Source of the DNA: an uncultured Rikenellaceae bacterium | Lineage (GTDB): Bacteria > Bacteroidota > Bacteroidia > Bacteroidales > Rikenellaceae | Assembly (NCBI GenBank): GCA_947054185.1 | Contig: CAMRVW010000121.1 | Location: forward strand, 1 to 6,076 | Length of the DNA: 6,076 nucleotides | Direction of reading: 5' to 3' | Shown: positions 1 to 6,029 of the stretch, piece after piece | Numbering within the stretch: position 1 is the first letter of the stretch | Layout of the letters: every line of letters starts with the position of its first letter | Notes under the pieces: generated by a model | Database searches by the model: none | Seen by the model: the letters and a program-made list of their open reading frames with translations, nothing else | What the model was told of the DNA's origin: nothing | Position numbers and translations under genes: made by a program

Positions 1-27
1 CACCTCCTCAAACCGCAGAAACCTCAT
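1..27 (-). CDS. Possible start of a leftward gene cut by the window edge
   Basis: A minus-strand ATG at 27-25 opens a frame, MRFLRFEEV, that runs off the left edge without a stop. Nine codons are too few to recognise a family. The support is positional: it is the only ATG between the predicted transcription start near 65 and the edge, giving a 5' leader of about 40 nt, and it lies directly downstream of a consensus Bacteroidota promoter. No Shine-Dalgarno sequence precedes it, which is normal for this phylum. The promoter could instead drive an RNA gene or a CDS that starts beyond the edge. Confidence 0.33.
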
Positions 28-71
28 CCAATACAAGGCCCCGCTGCAACTATTTCCCTCTGTTGCGACTG

Positions 72-104
72 CAAAGATACACATCTTTTTATATAATATC
101 CAAA
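72..104 (-). promoter_or_regulatory. Bacteroidota sigma-ABfr-type promoter, firing leftwards
   Basis: Read on the minus strand, the -33 box TTTG is at 104-101 and the -7 box TATCTTTG at 79-72, separated by 21 nt. Both boxes match the known Bacteroidota consensus TTTG-N19-21-TAnnTTTG exactly. Transcription should begin near 64-68 and run out of the window, so this promoter separates the next gene from the peptidase operon. The stretch between it and the peptidase stop codon (105-252) is AT-rich; I see no gene in it and no convincing terminator. Confidence 0.8.
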
Positions 105-252
105 TTTTTTATCACTATTTTTTTGCCAAAATACTCCTAACAGCAAACAATCATCTGGAAAACAAAGGGTTGTGCGAGTGAATATTTTTATATAGGGGAA
201 TATCTTACACCCGTTTATACCCAAAAGCGGCATACCACAAATCAAATATTGA

Positions 253-1521
253 TTACCCGGCTATGACGACAGTGATGTCGTCGCGGTTAAGGTATTGTCG
301 TGCCACTCGCATTATGTCGTCGGGAGTGGTTTGTTTTATTGTGTTTACGATCTGCTCTATGCGTAAGTTGTCGGTGTTGTTCTGTATGTTTTCTATCGAG
401 ACGTCGCAGATTCCGAAAGGGCCGTCGAGAACGCGCATCATCTCGCCTATCATGACGCTTTTGACCATATCTAACTCGGAGTCGGGCACAGGATAGGTGC
501 GCAACTGTTCTATCTCTGAGAATATCTCGTCTATAGATGCCCGGGTGTGTTGTGACGACACCTGAGTGGCAATGACAAGATAGCCTGATTCTTCGAAGCA
601 GCCGGTGCGGGCCACTATGCCATATGTGTAACCCTTGTCTTCGCGCAGGTTTCGCACCAGTCTGGAACCGAAATAGCCGCCGAGAAGGGCGACAGCCACC
701 TGCATGGTGACATAGTCGGGGTGGTTGGCATCGAACAGAACTCGTCCCATGCGCAGTGATGACTGGAGGGCGTCGGGCTTGTCTATCTTGGCGTAAGAAA
801 CAGAACATGGCTTATCAATAGGGCAGTCTGCCTTTTGTCCGTGAGGAAGAGTATCTATGGCGGCCGATATGCGGTCGACAAATCCCGGTTCGATATTGCC
901 GCTCACCACGGTGAAACTATTTTCAATATTGTAATGGTCGGCAAAAAAACGCTTAAGATGGTCGGTGGTGAGGGTATCGTAAGCCGTCTCGGGAGATGAC
1001 TTGCCATAGGGATGGTTTTCGCCGTATATAGATTTCCAGAAAAGCTCTGTGGCCATGACATCGACACGGGTACGCTCCACTGTAAGGTTTTGTTTGCGTT
1101 TGGAGGCATAGACTGCGAGCTCCTTTTCGGAAAACAGAGGCTCCGATAGTATCTCGGTGAGAAAGTCGAGGGTCTTGTCCAAGAATTTGTTAAGACAACA
1201 GAGTGTTATGATGGAGTAATCGCGGTCGATGGAAGTATTGTAATAGATACCGTAATAGTCGAGCATCTCGGAAAGCTCTTCCGATGTGTGGCTTGCAGTC
1301 CCTTCGGCCAGCATGCCCACAGTGGCAGAGGCAGTGAAAGGGTGGTGCTGGTAACGCGATCCGGCACGAAAAACGACGCTTATTCGTACAAGGTCGAGTT
1401 CGGAACTTTTAATGCAATGCACCGTTGCTCCGGCAGGTGTATGGTGGGTGGTGAACCCTATGACATCCACAGATGACGGTATGTTTACCGACGGCGGACA
1501 GTCGAGAGGCTTATATTTCAT
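253..1521 (-). CDS. M16 family peptidase-like protein, non-catalytic subunit
   Basis: This 422-residue protein has the two-domain M16B (insulinase/mitochondrial processing peptidase-like) architecture: an N-terminal domain to about residue 220 and a C-terminal domain after it. Where a catalytic member carries HxxEH, it reads VGMLAEGTASHT (residues 68-79), so the zinc ligands are missing and it should not cleave peptides alone. It keeps the C-terminal hallmark RNLREDKGYTYG (290-301), with Arg293 and Tyr300 in the positions that bind substrate in paired M16B enzymes. There is no signal peptide, so it is probably cytoplasmic. It starts 2 nt after the stop of the catalytic M16 gene, which suggests coupled translation and a 1:1 heterodimer. 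By family knowledge its role would be to help hold substrate in the shared chamber; the substrate is unknown. It is the last gene of the apparent operon. Confidence 0.9.
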   Translation of the reverse strand: MKYKPLDCPPSVNIPSSVDVIGFTTHHTPAGATVHCIKSSELDLVRISVVFRAGSRYQHHPFTASATVGMLAEGTASHTSEELSEMLDYYGIYYNTSIDRDYSIITLCCLNKFLDKTLDFLTEILSEPLFSEKELAVYASKRKQNLTVERTRVDVMATELFWKSIYGENHPYGKSSPETAYDTLTTDHLKRFFADHYNIENSFTVVSGNIEPGFVDRISAAIDTLPHGQKADCPIDKPCSVSYAKIDKPDALQSSLRMGRVLFDANHPDYVTMQVAVALLGGYFGSRLVRNLREDKGYTYGIVARTGCFEESGYLVIATQVSSQHTRASIDEIFSEIEQLRTYPVPDSELDMVKSVMIGEMMRVLDGPFGICDVSIENIQNNTDNLRIEQIVNTIKQTTPDDIMRVARQYLNRDDITVVIAG

Positions 1522-1523
1522 GG

Positions 1524-2759
1524 CTATTTTTTAAGGTAATAGAATGTTGAGGTATTGTTCTCGGCGAAGATGCGACGCGATGTTTCGATGATATCGTCAG
1601 GGGTGACGGCACGGTAACGGTCAAGCTCGCCGTTGACCAGCGATATATCGCCCAACATCTCGTAAAAGCAGAGGTTCATGGCTTTATCCATTATATTGAC
1701 CTCACCGAAGAGTATGTTAGACTCGAACTTGTTTTGCACCTTGGTAAGTTCGTATGCGTCGACCCTTTGTGTGCACATCTTTTCAAGTTCGTCCATAAGG
1801 GCCCGGCGCGCCTTTTGCGGATCGACATCGGGTGAGACATATCCGCCGGCGATGAAGAGTCCGGGATCTATATCGCCCGTTATATATGCGTCGACAGAGG
1901 TGAATAGCCCCTTGTGCTTGACCATAGACTGATAAAGACGTGATGAGTTGCCGCAAGACAAAAGGTCGGAGATGGTGTCGCACACCACAAAATCATCGCT
2001 TGTGCGTCCGCCCATGTGGAATATTACATACACCATGGATGCAGGAACATCGGCCTCTATGGTAAGCGTTTGAGGTGCTGTCTGCGGAGGCTCTTGCGGC
2101 AATATCCTTTTTTCTCCGCTCTTTTTGGTTATCTGACCGAAGCGTGATTCCACCATGTCGAACATCTGTTCATAGTCATAATTACCGGCAATGGATATTA
2201 TGGCATTATCGGGGGCGTAATAGCGGTCGTAAAAGGCGTGCACCTCTTCGAGTGTGGCGTTTTTGACGTGATCGGGAGACAGACCTATGGTTGAATGGCC
2301 GTATGGGTGCACCTTATAGACAAAAGGTCTCAGGCGAAGCCACAGGTTACCGTACGGACGGTTAAGGTAACGCTCGTTAAATTCTTCGACCACCACTTTC
2401 TTTTGCACCTCAAGAGAGTCTTCGTTTATATTGAGACCACACATGCGGTCGGCCTCAAGCCAAAGGGCTATATCTATGTTATCTTGAGGCAGAGTGATAT
2501 AAAAGTCGGTATAATCATTATTTGTAAAGGCGTTGTTTTCGCCGGCGGCCATCTGTATGGGATCGTCGAAAGACGGGGCGTTGCGCGAACCGGCGAACAT
2601 AAGGTGTTCGAACAGGTGGGCGAATCCGGTACGGTCAGGCTCTTCATCGCGCGAACCCACCTTATATATGATATTGGTGGCAGCCATGCGGGTGGCTTTG
2701 TCGCGGTGGGCCAGCACTGTAAGACCGTTAGAGAGAACTTTTCGTCGGTAATCTATCAT
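1524..2759 (-). CDS. M16 family zinc metallopeptidase, catalytic subunit
   Basis: This 411-residue M16B peptidase carries the inverted zinc motif HLFEH: His48 and His52 bind zinc and Glu51 is the catalytic base. The third ligand is most likely Glu126 in VVVEEF, 74 residues further on. Between them is the conserved active-site strand NAFTNNDYTDFYITLP (76-91). In the C-terminal domain the segment aligned with the partner's Arg/Tyr loop reads SMVKHKGLFTSV (278-289), with Val280 and Thr287 in place of Arg and Tyr, so the enzyme probably depends on the adjacent non-catalytic subunit. Length is normal for one half-chamber subunit. There is no signal peptide or membrane segment, which suggests cytoplasmic degradation or processing of peptides. 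The start fits, since the conserved first strand (VLSNGLTVLAH) begins at residue 8. It lies 53 nt after the TetR gene, the widest gap in the operon, but I found no promoter in that gap. Confidence 0.93.
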   Translation of the reverse strand: MIDYRRKVLSNGLTVLAHRDKATRMAATNIIYKVGSRDEEPDRTGFAHLFEHLMFAGSRNAPSFDDPIQMAAGENNAFTNNDYTDFYITLPQDNIDIALWLEADRMCGLNINEDSLEVQKKVVVEEFNERYLNRPYGNLWLRLRPFVYKVHPYGHSTIGLSPDHVKNATLEEVHAFYDRYYAPDNAIISIAGNYDYEQMFDMVESRFGQITKKSGEKRILPQEPPQTAPQTLTIEADVPASMVYVIFHMGGRTSDDFVVCDTISDLLSCGNSSRLYQSMVKHKGLFTSVDAYITGDIDPGLFIAGGYVSPDVDPQKARRALMDELEKMCTQRVDAYELTKVQNKFESNILFGEVNIMDKAMNLCFYEMLGDISLVNGELDRYRAVTPDDIIETSRRIFAENNTSTFYYLKK

Positions 2760-2812
2760 GCTTGTTTATTTTCGGTTATAGGACTGTATTTATGGAGTGA
2801 AACCCTTTGCGG

Positions 2813-3430
2813 TCATCCCTGCTTGGCAAGTTCTTCTTCCAATATTTTAAGCCCTTTTTCATTGGCGACACCGCGTATGTGGTAATTGATGAACTGGCGG
2901 TGTGTCAAGTTAAGGTTGAGATTGTCTTTGACGCCGCTTATCCAACCTGTGAACATATCGTTCATGGTGCCCATGACATAGGTGATGATAGCATCTTTGT
3001 CGAAATCGTCGCGGTATATTCCCTCTCTGACACCCTGGTCTATATTGTCTTTTATGAACGAAGCCATGATATTTTTGAGGTGTTCGAGGTGGCGATCGTA
3101 TATTTCGGGATAGGTGTTTCTAAATGTGCGATAGAATGATGCCGAGTGTGGCATTGGGTTTTGCTCCTGAAACTCCATCACCTTTATCAACATGCTCACC
3201 GCATTGAGCTTCTCACCCGCAAGCGGAGACATGAAAGAGAAATAGCGGCGGCAACGAAACGACAGCACCTCTTCTAAAAGAGTCTCTTTGTCTTTGAAGT
3301 TATTGTAAAGCGTCATTTTGGTGACACCTATTTTTTCGGCTATCTCATCCATTTTGAGCGACTCGCCACCCTTGCGCTCAAATAGAGTGTGTATCGCCTC
3401 TATGTATATATCTTTTTTAGTCTTTTTCAT
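2813..3430 (-). CDS. TetR/AcrR family transcriptional regulator
   Basis: This is a 205-residue protein, typical of one-component TetR repressors. Residues 7-56 form the DNA-binding domain, with the helix-turn-helix at about 27-46 (MDEIAEKIGVTKMTLYNNF) followed by KDKETLL, the standard end of the TetR_N domain. The rest (60-205) is helical and should form the ligand-binding and dimer part; it is too variable to name a ligand. There is no membrane segment. The gene starts 3 nt after the folK stop, so it is very likely co-transcribed with folK and the holB-like gene and lies directly upstream of the M16 pair. Sitting inside the operon, it may regulate its own transcript or act elsewhere; the sequence does not decide. 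The family call is firm, the target unknown. Confidence 0.92.
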   Translation of the reverse strand: MKKTKKDIYIEAIHTLFERKGGESLKMDEIAEKIGVTKMTLYNNFKDKETLLEEVLSFRCRRYFSFMSPLAGEKLNAVSMLIKVMEFQEQNPMPHSASFYRTFRNTYPEIYDRHLEHLKNIMASFIKDNIDQGVREGIYRDDFDKDAIITYVMGTMNDMFTGWISGVKDNLNLNLTHRQFINYHIRGVANEKGLKILEEELAKQG

Positions 3431-3433
3431 AAA

Positions 3434-3964
3434 TTAATTTTTATCATGCGGTCCATTATTTCCAAGCAGATTATCGAGGCATCGGGCGACACTTATACCC
3501 TCAACAGGGTGAACAAAATCGGGCATGACCTCTTTAAGCGGATGCAGTACGAACTCACGACGGCATATGAGAGGGTGGGGTATCTGTAAAAGCGGTGTCG
3601 ATATTACCTCATCATTCCAAAAGAGTATGTCTATATCCATATTGCGCGAAGTGTAACCCGTCTCGCCCCTTTTTCTGGTCTCCCATTTGGCTCTCTCTTC
3701 ATCATCGGTGCCTCGCCGACGTCCGTACATATTTTCTATGTGCCATATATTTTTCAGAAAATCATAAGGCCCGAGCTCTGAGGTGACCACCAGCACCTGA
3801 TTGAGGAAATCTCTCTCTGCCGTAAAGCCGCAAGGTGCCGACACTCTGACTGACGATTCGGCAATAATGGCGCCCAGGTGTTTTTCTATCATGCCTTTGA
3901 CCGTCACAATATCGGCATTTATGTTGTCACCATTGCCACCTGTGATTATAACGACCCTGTTCAT
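3434..3964 (-). CDS. folK: 2-amino-4-hydroxy-6-hydroxymethyldihydropteridine pyrophosphokinase
   Basis: FolK transfers pyrophosphate from ATP to 6-hydroxymethyl-7,8-dihydropterin, the step before dihydropteroate synthase in cytoplasmic folate synthesis. The 176 residues show the family landmarks in order: a glycine-rich start GGNGDN (9-14) in place of the usual GSNLGD, DFLNQVLVV (52-60), a YGRRR segment (80-84), RNMDIDILFW (107-116) with the paired Mg-binding aspartates Asp110 and Asp112, and the signature end IPHPLICRREFVLHPL (128-143). The flexible loop before DIDIL (about 83-105) is charged and longer than in E. coli FolK, which accounts for much of the extra length over the usual 160 residues. 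Its ATG overlaps the stop of the upstream clamp-loader gene (ATGA, 3964-3961), so translation is probably coupled. No other folate gene is in the window. The N-terminal half is divergent but the catalytic core is intact. Confidence 0.93.
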   Translation of the reverse strand: MNRVVIITGGNGDNINADIVTVKGMIEKHLGAIIAESSVRVSAPCGFTAERDFLNQVLVVTSELGPYDFLKNIWHIENMYGRRRGTDDEERAKWETRKRGETGYTSRNMDIDILFWNDEVISTPLLQIPHPLICRREFVLHPLKEVMPDFVHPVEGISVARCLDNLLGNNGPHDKN

Positions 3965-5142
3965 GCCTTGCGTATGAGTTTACTTATGGATAGGGCGAAG
4001 TGTACGAACAATATTTTGGTGTTGGCGTTGAATGACAGCTCGAGAGCCACACGCTCGAACTCGGATATAAGTATCTCTATGTTGGAGTTGTTGACAAAGG
4101 GAAAAAACCGTGTTATGAACTGTGCATGTCGGCCAAACGAATAATTGAGCTGCGGCACACCGACAGTGACCATATAACTGTCGCGGAGCATGCGCAGAGA
4201 GTAAGATATAAAATCTTTTTGCGCCTCACGACTCAATGATGCCGCGTTTTCGCCCCATTCGATAAGCCCTGTGTGGTTGACGGCAAAACATAGCCTCATA
4301 AGGCTTGCAAACATGTTGAAGTTGGTGTCGTCCTCATCGTTGTCTTCAGCCATCGCATGTGCACTCAGAATATCTCCCTGTGAACTTTTGGCAACAGCCC
4401 CGGCATCGATACCGGGAAATCGTGCCGACAGGTAATCTGTCATATCTTCAACCCCTATAGGCGGTATATTGACCGTCTGGGTGCGTGAGAGTATTGTTTT
4501 AATGATCGCATCGGGGCTTTGGCTCACCAATATGAAAAGCGTCTTTTCGGCAGGCTCCTCGAAAAGTTTGAGCAGCTTATTGGCAGCACTGTCGTTCATA
4601 CGTTCGGGAAGCCACATTATCAATATTTTATATCCTCCCTCGTACGACTTATATCCGAACTTTCTTATTATCTCGTATGCCTCTGACCTATTGATGATGC
4701 CCTGGCCGTTTTTACCTATTCCTATATGTTCGTACCATTCGCTCTCGTTGAAGTATCCCTGAGGAATGGTGTTTTGCATGTCACCATCCCGGCACACATT
4801 CATCATCTCGCGCCATTTCTCTATCAGCGAATCGCTCGTGATCTCTGAAGAGCCGCTCGTATTGCGTTTTATAACAAACTCACTGTTAGAGACGGGAAAA
4901 GAGAAGTGCAAGTCGGGGTGTTCCATTGCAGCAACCTTATAGCACGACGGGCATACACCACACGAATCGCCATCCCGGCGGTTTTCACACAGTATATACT
5001 GCGCATAGGCAACAGCCAACGGTAACGCACCGTAACCACAACGACCCGCAAACAACTGGGCATGCGAAATGTGACCTATATCAACACCATGCGATAACAG
5101 CTCCTTGACACCATTCTGTCCTATTATATCCGAAAATCTCAT
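3961..5142 (-). CDS. holB: DNA polymerase III, delta'-type clamp-loader subunit
   Basis: This 393-residue AAA+ protein matches the delta' subunit, the rigid part of the clamp loader that loads the beta clamp onto primed DNA. The family N-terminus FSDIIGQ starts at residue 3, followed by HAQLFAG (27-33). The Walker A region, GRCGYGALP (33-41), lacks the catalytic lysine, as expected for delta', which does not hydrolyse ATP; this argues against the ATPase subunit DnaX. A zinc module follows (Cys52, Cys61, Cys64, Cys67; CGVCPSC). NKLLKLFEEP (188-197) is the Walker B-adjacent signature and ILSRTQ (217-222) the SRC motif, with Thr in place of the usual Cys. Residues about 80-165 form an insertion that makes it longer than the E. 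coli protein (about 334). The first Met is supported by family alignment, although the promoter lies only 4 nt upstream. It appears to be the first gene of the operon. Confidence 0.92.
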   Translation of the reverse strand: MRFSDIIGQNGVKELLSHGVDIGHISHAQLFAGRCGYGALPLAVAYAQYILCENRRDGDSCGVCPSCYKVAAMEHPDLHFSFPVSNSEFVIKRNTSGSSEITSDSLIEKWREMMNVCRDGDMQNTIPQGYFNESEWYEHIGIGKNGQGIINRSEAYEIIRKFGYKSYEGGYKILIMWLPERMNDSAANKLLKLFEEPAEKTLFILVSQSPDAIIKTILSRTQTVNIPPIGVEDMTDYLSARFPGIDAGAVAKSSQGDILSAHAMAEDNDEDDTNFNMFASLMRLCFAVNHTGLIEWGENAASLSREAQKDFISYSLRMLRDSYMVTVGVPQLNYSFGRHAQFITRFFPFVNNSNIEILISEFERVALELSFNANTKILFVHFALSISKLIRKA

Positions 5143-5146
5143 ATTG

Positions 5147-5177
5147 CAAATTTATTAATCTATTTCCGTTTTACAAA
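5147..5177 (-). promoter_or_regulatory. Bacteroidota-type promoter abutting the holB start codon
   Basis: On the minus strand the -33 box TTTG is at 5177-5174 and the -7 box TAAATTTG at 5154-5147, with a 19-nt spacer. Both boxes fit the Bacteroidota consensus exactly. Only 4 nt separate the -7 box from the ATG at 5142, so the predicted transcription start (about 5139-5143) falls on or beside the start codon. Either the mRNA is leaderless or nearly so, or another promoter further upstream is used. It is the only consensus promoter I found for the five-gene unit. Confidence 0.7.
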
Positions 5178-5182
5178 CCTTG

Positions 5183-5193
5183 GTTACAGTAAC
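5183..5193. promoter_or_regulatory. Small palindrome upstream of the -33 box (possible operator)
   Basis: GTTAC-A-GTAAC is a perfect 5-bp inverted repeat around one central base, 5 nt upstream of the -33 box of the holB promoter. Its size and place would suit a regulator half-site pair, and the operon does encode a TetR-type repressor, but TetR operators are usually longer (15 bp or more). An 11-bp palindrome can also occur by chance. Linking the two is inference. Confidence 0.3.
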
Positions 5194-5194
5194 G

Positions 5195-5235
5195 ACGGTT
5201 ATTTTGCGGAAACTGACGTTATTTTGCGGGAACTG
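5195..5235. repeat. Two-copy tandem repeat, 21 and 20 bp
   Basis: Two adjacent copies, 5195-5215 and 5216-5235, share the core TTATTTTGCGG followed by (G/A)AACTG. They differ by one deleted G near the start and one A/G change. A third, weaker match, TTATTTGCGGGA, lies at 5700-5711 in the same orientation. The pair sits just upstream of the holB promoter palindrome. The function is unknown; it may be the edge of a dispersed intergenic repeat. Confidence 0.75.
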
Positions 5236-5258
5236 CCTCTGGCGGCCCTTCCGGGGGA

Positions 5259-5273
5259 GGGGTCACAGACCCC
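5259..5273. repeat. Short GC hairpin
   Basis: GGGGTC-ACA-GACCCC is a perfect 6-bp stem with a 3-nt loop. It is preceded by a G-rich stretch (TCCGGGGGAGGGG, 5250-5262) that resembles, in inverted orientation, the CCTCCCCCCGGGAGG hairpin at 5796-5810. No T-run follows on the plus strand within 5 nt, so it is not a standard terminator. Confidence 0.6.
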
Positions 5274-5314
5274 GATTTGATATTTTTGAGAACAAACTAA
5301 GAGGGAAGTACGTA

Positions 5315-5363
5315 AAATCAGATAAAGGTGTTTCGACTTGGGTCTTACACCTTTATCTGATTT
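5315..5363. repeat. Perfect 17-bp inverted repeat (long hairpin)
   Basis: The left arm at 5315-5331 (starting AAATCAGATAAAGG) and the right arm at 5347-5363 are exact reverse complements, with a 15-nt loop at 5332-5346. Beyond the stem, GGGAA (5303-5307) could pair with TTTCCC (5361-5366) if an 8-nt bulge is allowed. The stem has only 5 G/C pairs, and T-rich sequence follows on both strands (TTTCCCGTTTTT on plus, TTTTA on minus), so a two-way terminator is possible. A repeat-element hairpin is at least as likely, given the surrounding repeats. Confidence 0.8.
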
Positions 5364-5372
5364 CCCGTTTTT

Positions 5373-5391
5373 GGCCCATGAGGTCTGGGCC
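5373..5391. repeat. Short hairpin GGCCC/GGGCC
   Basis: GGCCC (5373-5377) and GGGCC (5387-5391) form a 5-bp all-GC stem with a 9-nt loop, 9 nt beyond the long inverted repeat. It is modest alone and noted because it extends the run of secondary structure here. Confidence 0.4.
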
Positions 5392-5425
5392 TGAATGATA
5401 TTCAAACAGGGGCCATGACCGCTGC

Positions 5426-5484
5426 GCGGAAGAGTGCAAGAGCAATGCGGCAAACATAAGCGGAAGAGTTGCGGCAAAGCATAA
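5426..5484. repeat. Imperfect two-copy direct repeat
   Basis: Copy one (5426-5459) and copy two (5460-5484) abut. Both begin GCGGAAGAGT and end TGCGGCAAA(G)CATAA. Copy one has about 10 extra bases (GCAAGAGCAA) in the middle, and copy two has one extra G near the end. No reading frame around it looks like a gene. The arrangement suggests a local duplication followed by an indel within a repeat element. Confidence 0.7.
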
Positions 5485-5553
5485 CGGACAGGCACCAACA
5501 CTTCCGAGTCCTAACTTTCACACCGCACTGTTCTTATCTCAACAGGCTTTTGC

Positions 5554-5689
5554 GCGGGCAGAACTCTTGTCTTTCAGGCTGTACTTTGCGACTTTTGATA
5601 TCGACACTATTTTGTCGCGAGATTTTACTCTGCATGTCTTGTCCGCATTTTTTGGCCTGACCGTTTTTGTGTATCGCAGTTTTGCCCGC
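5554..5689. repeat. Long-range inverted repeat enclosing a 112-nt segment
   Basis: GCGGGCAGAACT (5554-5565) and AGTTTTGCCCGC (5678-5689) pair over 12 positions, with one G-T position that would still pair as G-U in plus-strand RNA. Inside is a smaller GCGAC/GTCGC pair (about 5588-5618). This could be a structured RNA or the inverted ends of a small repeat. No protein-coding frame in it is credible. Confidence 0.45.
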
Positions 5690-5763
5690 AGACTAACTTT
5701 TATTTGCGGGACAGCGAGAAACGAAAACATTTGTTATCCCCCGCATATTTCTGTTTAGGCAGG

Positions 5764-5815
5764 GCGGCCGAGGCACGAGGCCGCAACGGGCCGACCCTCC
5801 CCCCGGGAGGCCCGT
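5764..5815. repeat. Two consecutive strong GC hairpins
   Basis: The first hairpin is GCGGCC (5764-5769) with GGCCGC (5779-5784), loop 9 nt. One base later comes the second, ACGGGCC (5786-5792) with GGCCCGT (5809-5815), which can stack further through TCCC/GGGA inside. Adjacent perfect GC stems of this kind are uncommon by chance in a genome of moderate GC. No T-run follows on either strand, so terminators are unlikely. Confidence 0.65.
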
Positions 5816-6010
5816 AACCCCGCTTGGTTATTATAGTTTAGTGACTTGGGCACAAAACTGCCGTCCAAGATCCTCTCGCTTTGCCTCCCAGGCTCGGCCC
5901 GAAGCTCCTCCACGCCAAAGGCACGGCACCCCAACCAATCCAAGGCGCCGCCAGTCTCTTTCACACACCACGCCCGAACTTTATCACGCCCTCGACCTCC
6001 ACGCCGATGC

Positions 6011-6029
6011 GGCCGACCTGCGGTCGGCC
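6011..6029. repeat. Perfect 8-bp GC hairpin
   Basis: GGCCGACC (6011-6018) and GGTCGGCC (6022-6029) are exact reverse complements around the 3-nt loop TGC. The arm sequence GGCCGACC recurs at 5790-5797 (GCCGACCC context), so the two hairpin regions share a word, which is consistent with a common repeat family. No T-run follows. Confidence 0.65.

Noticed and set aside
24..245. 73-residue minus-strand frame between the peptidase operon and the left edge
   Set aside because: It spans the leftward promoter at 72-104, ends inside the predicted downstream start, and shows no domain.
240..254. Hairpin AATCAA-ATA-TTGATT over the stop codon of the last M16 gene as a terminator
   Set aside because: The stem is 6 bp and almost all A/T, and no T-run follows in the transcript direction. 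It is too weak to call.
287..808. 173-residue minus-strand frame inside the second M16 gene
   Set aside because: It overlaps a well-supported M16 coding frame in another phase, and its product is rich in Arg/His with low complexity typical of a shadow frame.
2760..2812. Possible separate promoter for the M16 pair in the 53-nt gap
   Set aside because: No TAnnTTTG box with a TTTG at the right spacing is present on the minus strand.
2295..2885. 196-residue plus-strand open frame
   Set aside because: It lies antisense over the catalytic M16 gene and the end of the TetR gene, whose products have clear family motifs. Its translation shows no recognisable domain.
5199..5501. 100-residue minus-strand frame over the repeat region
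   Set aside because: It runs through the tandem, inverted and direct repeats, and the repeats explain its content. No family motif or promoter supports it.
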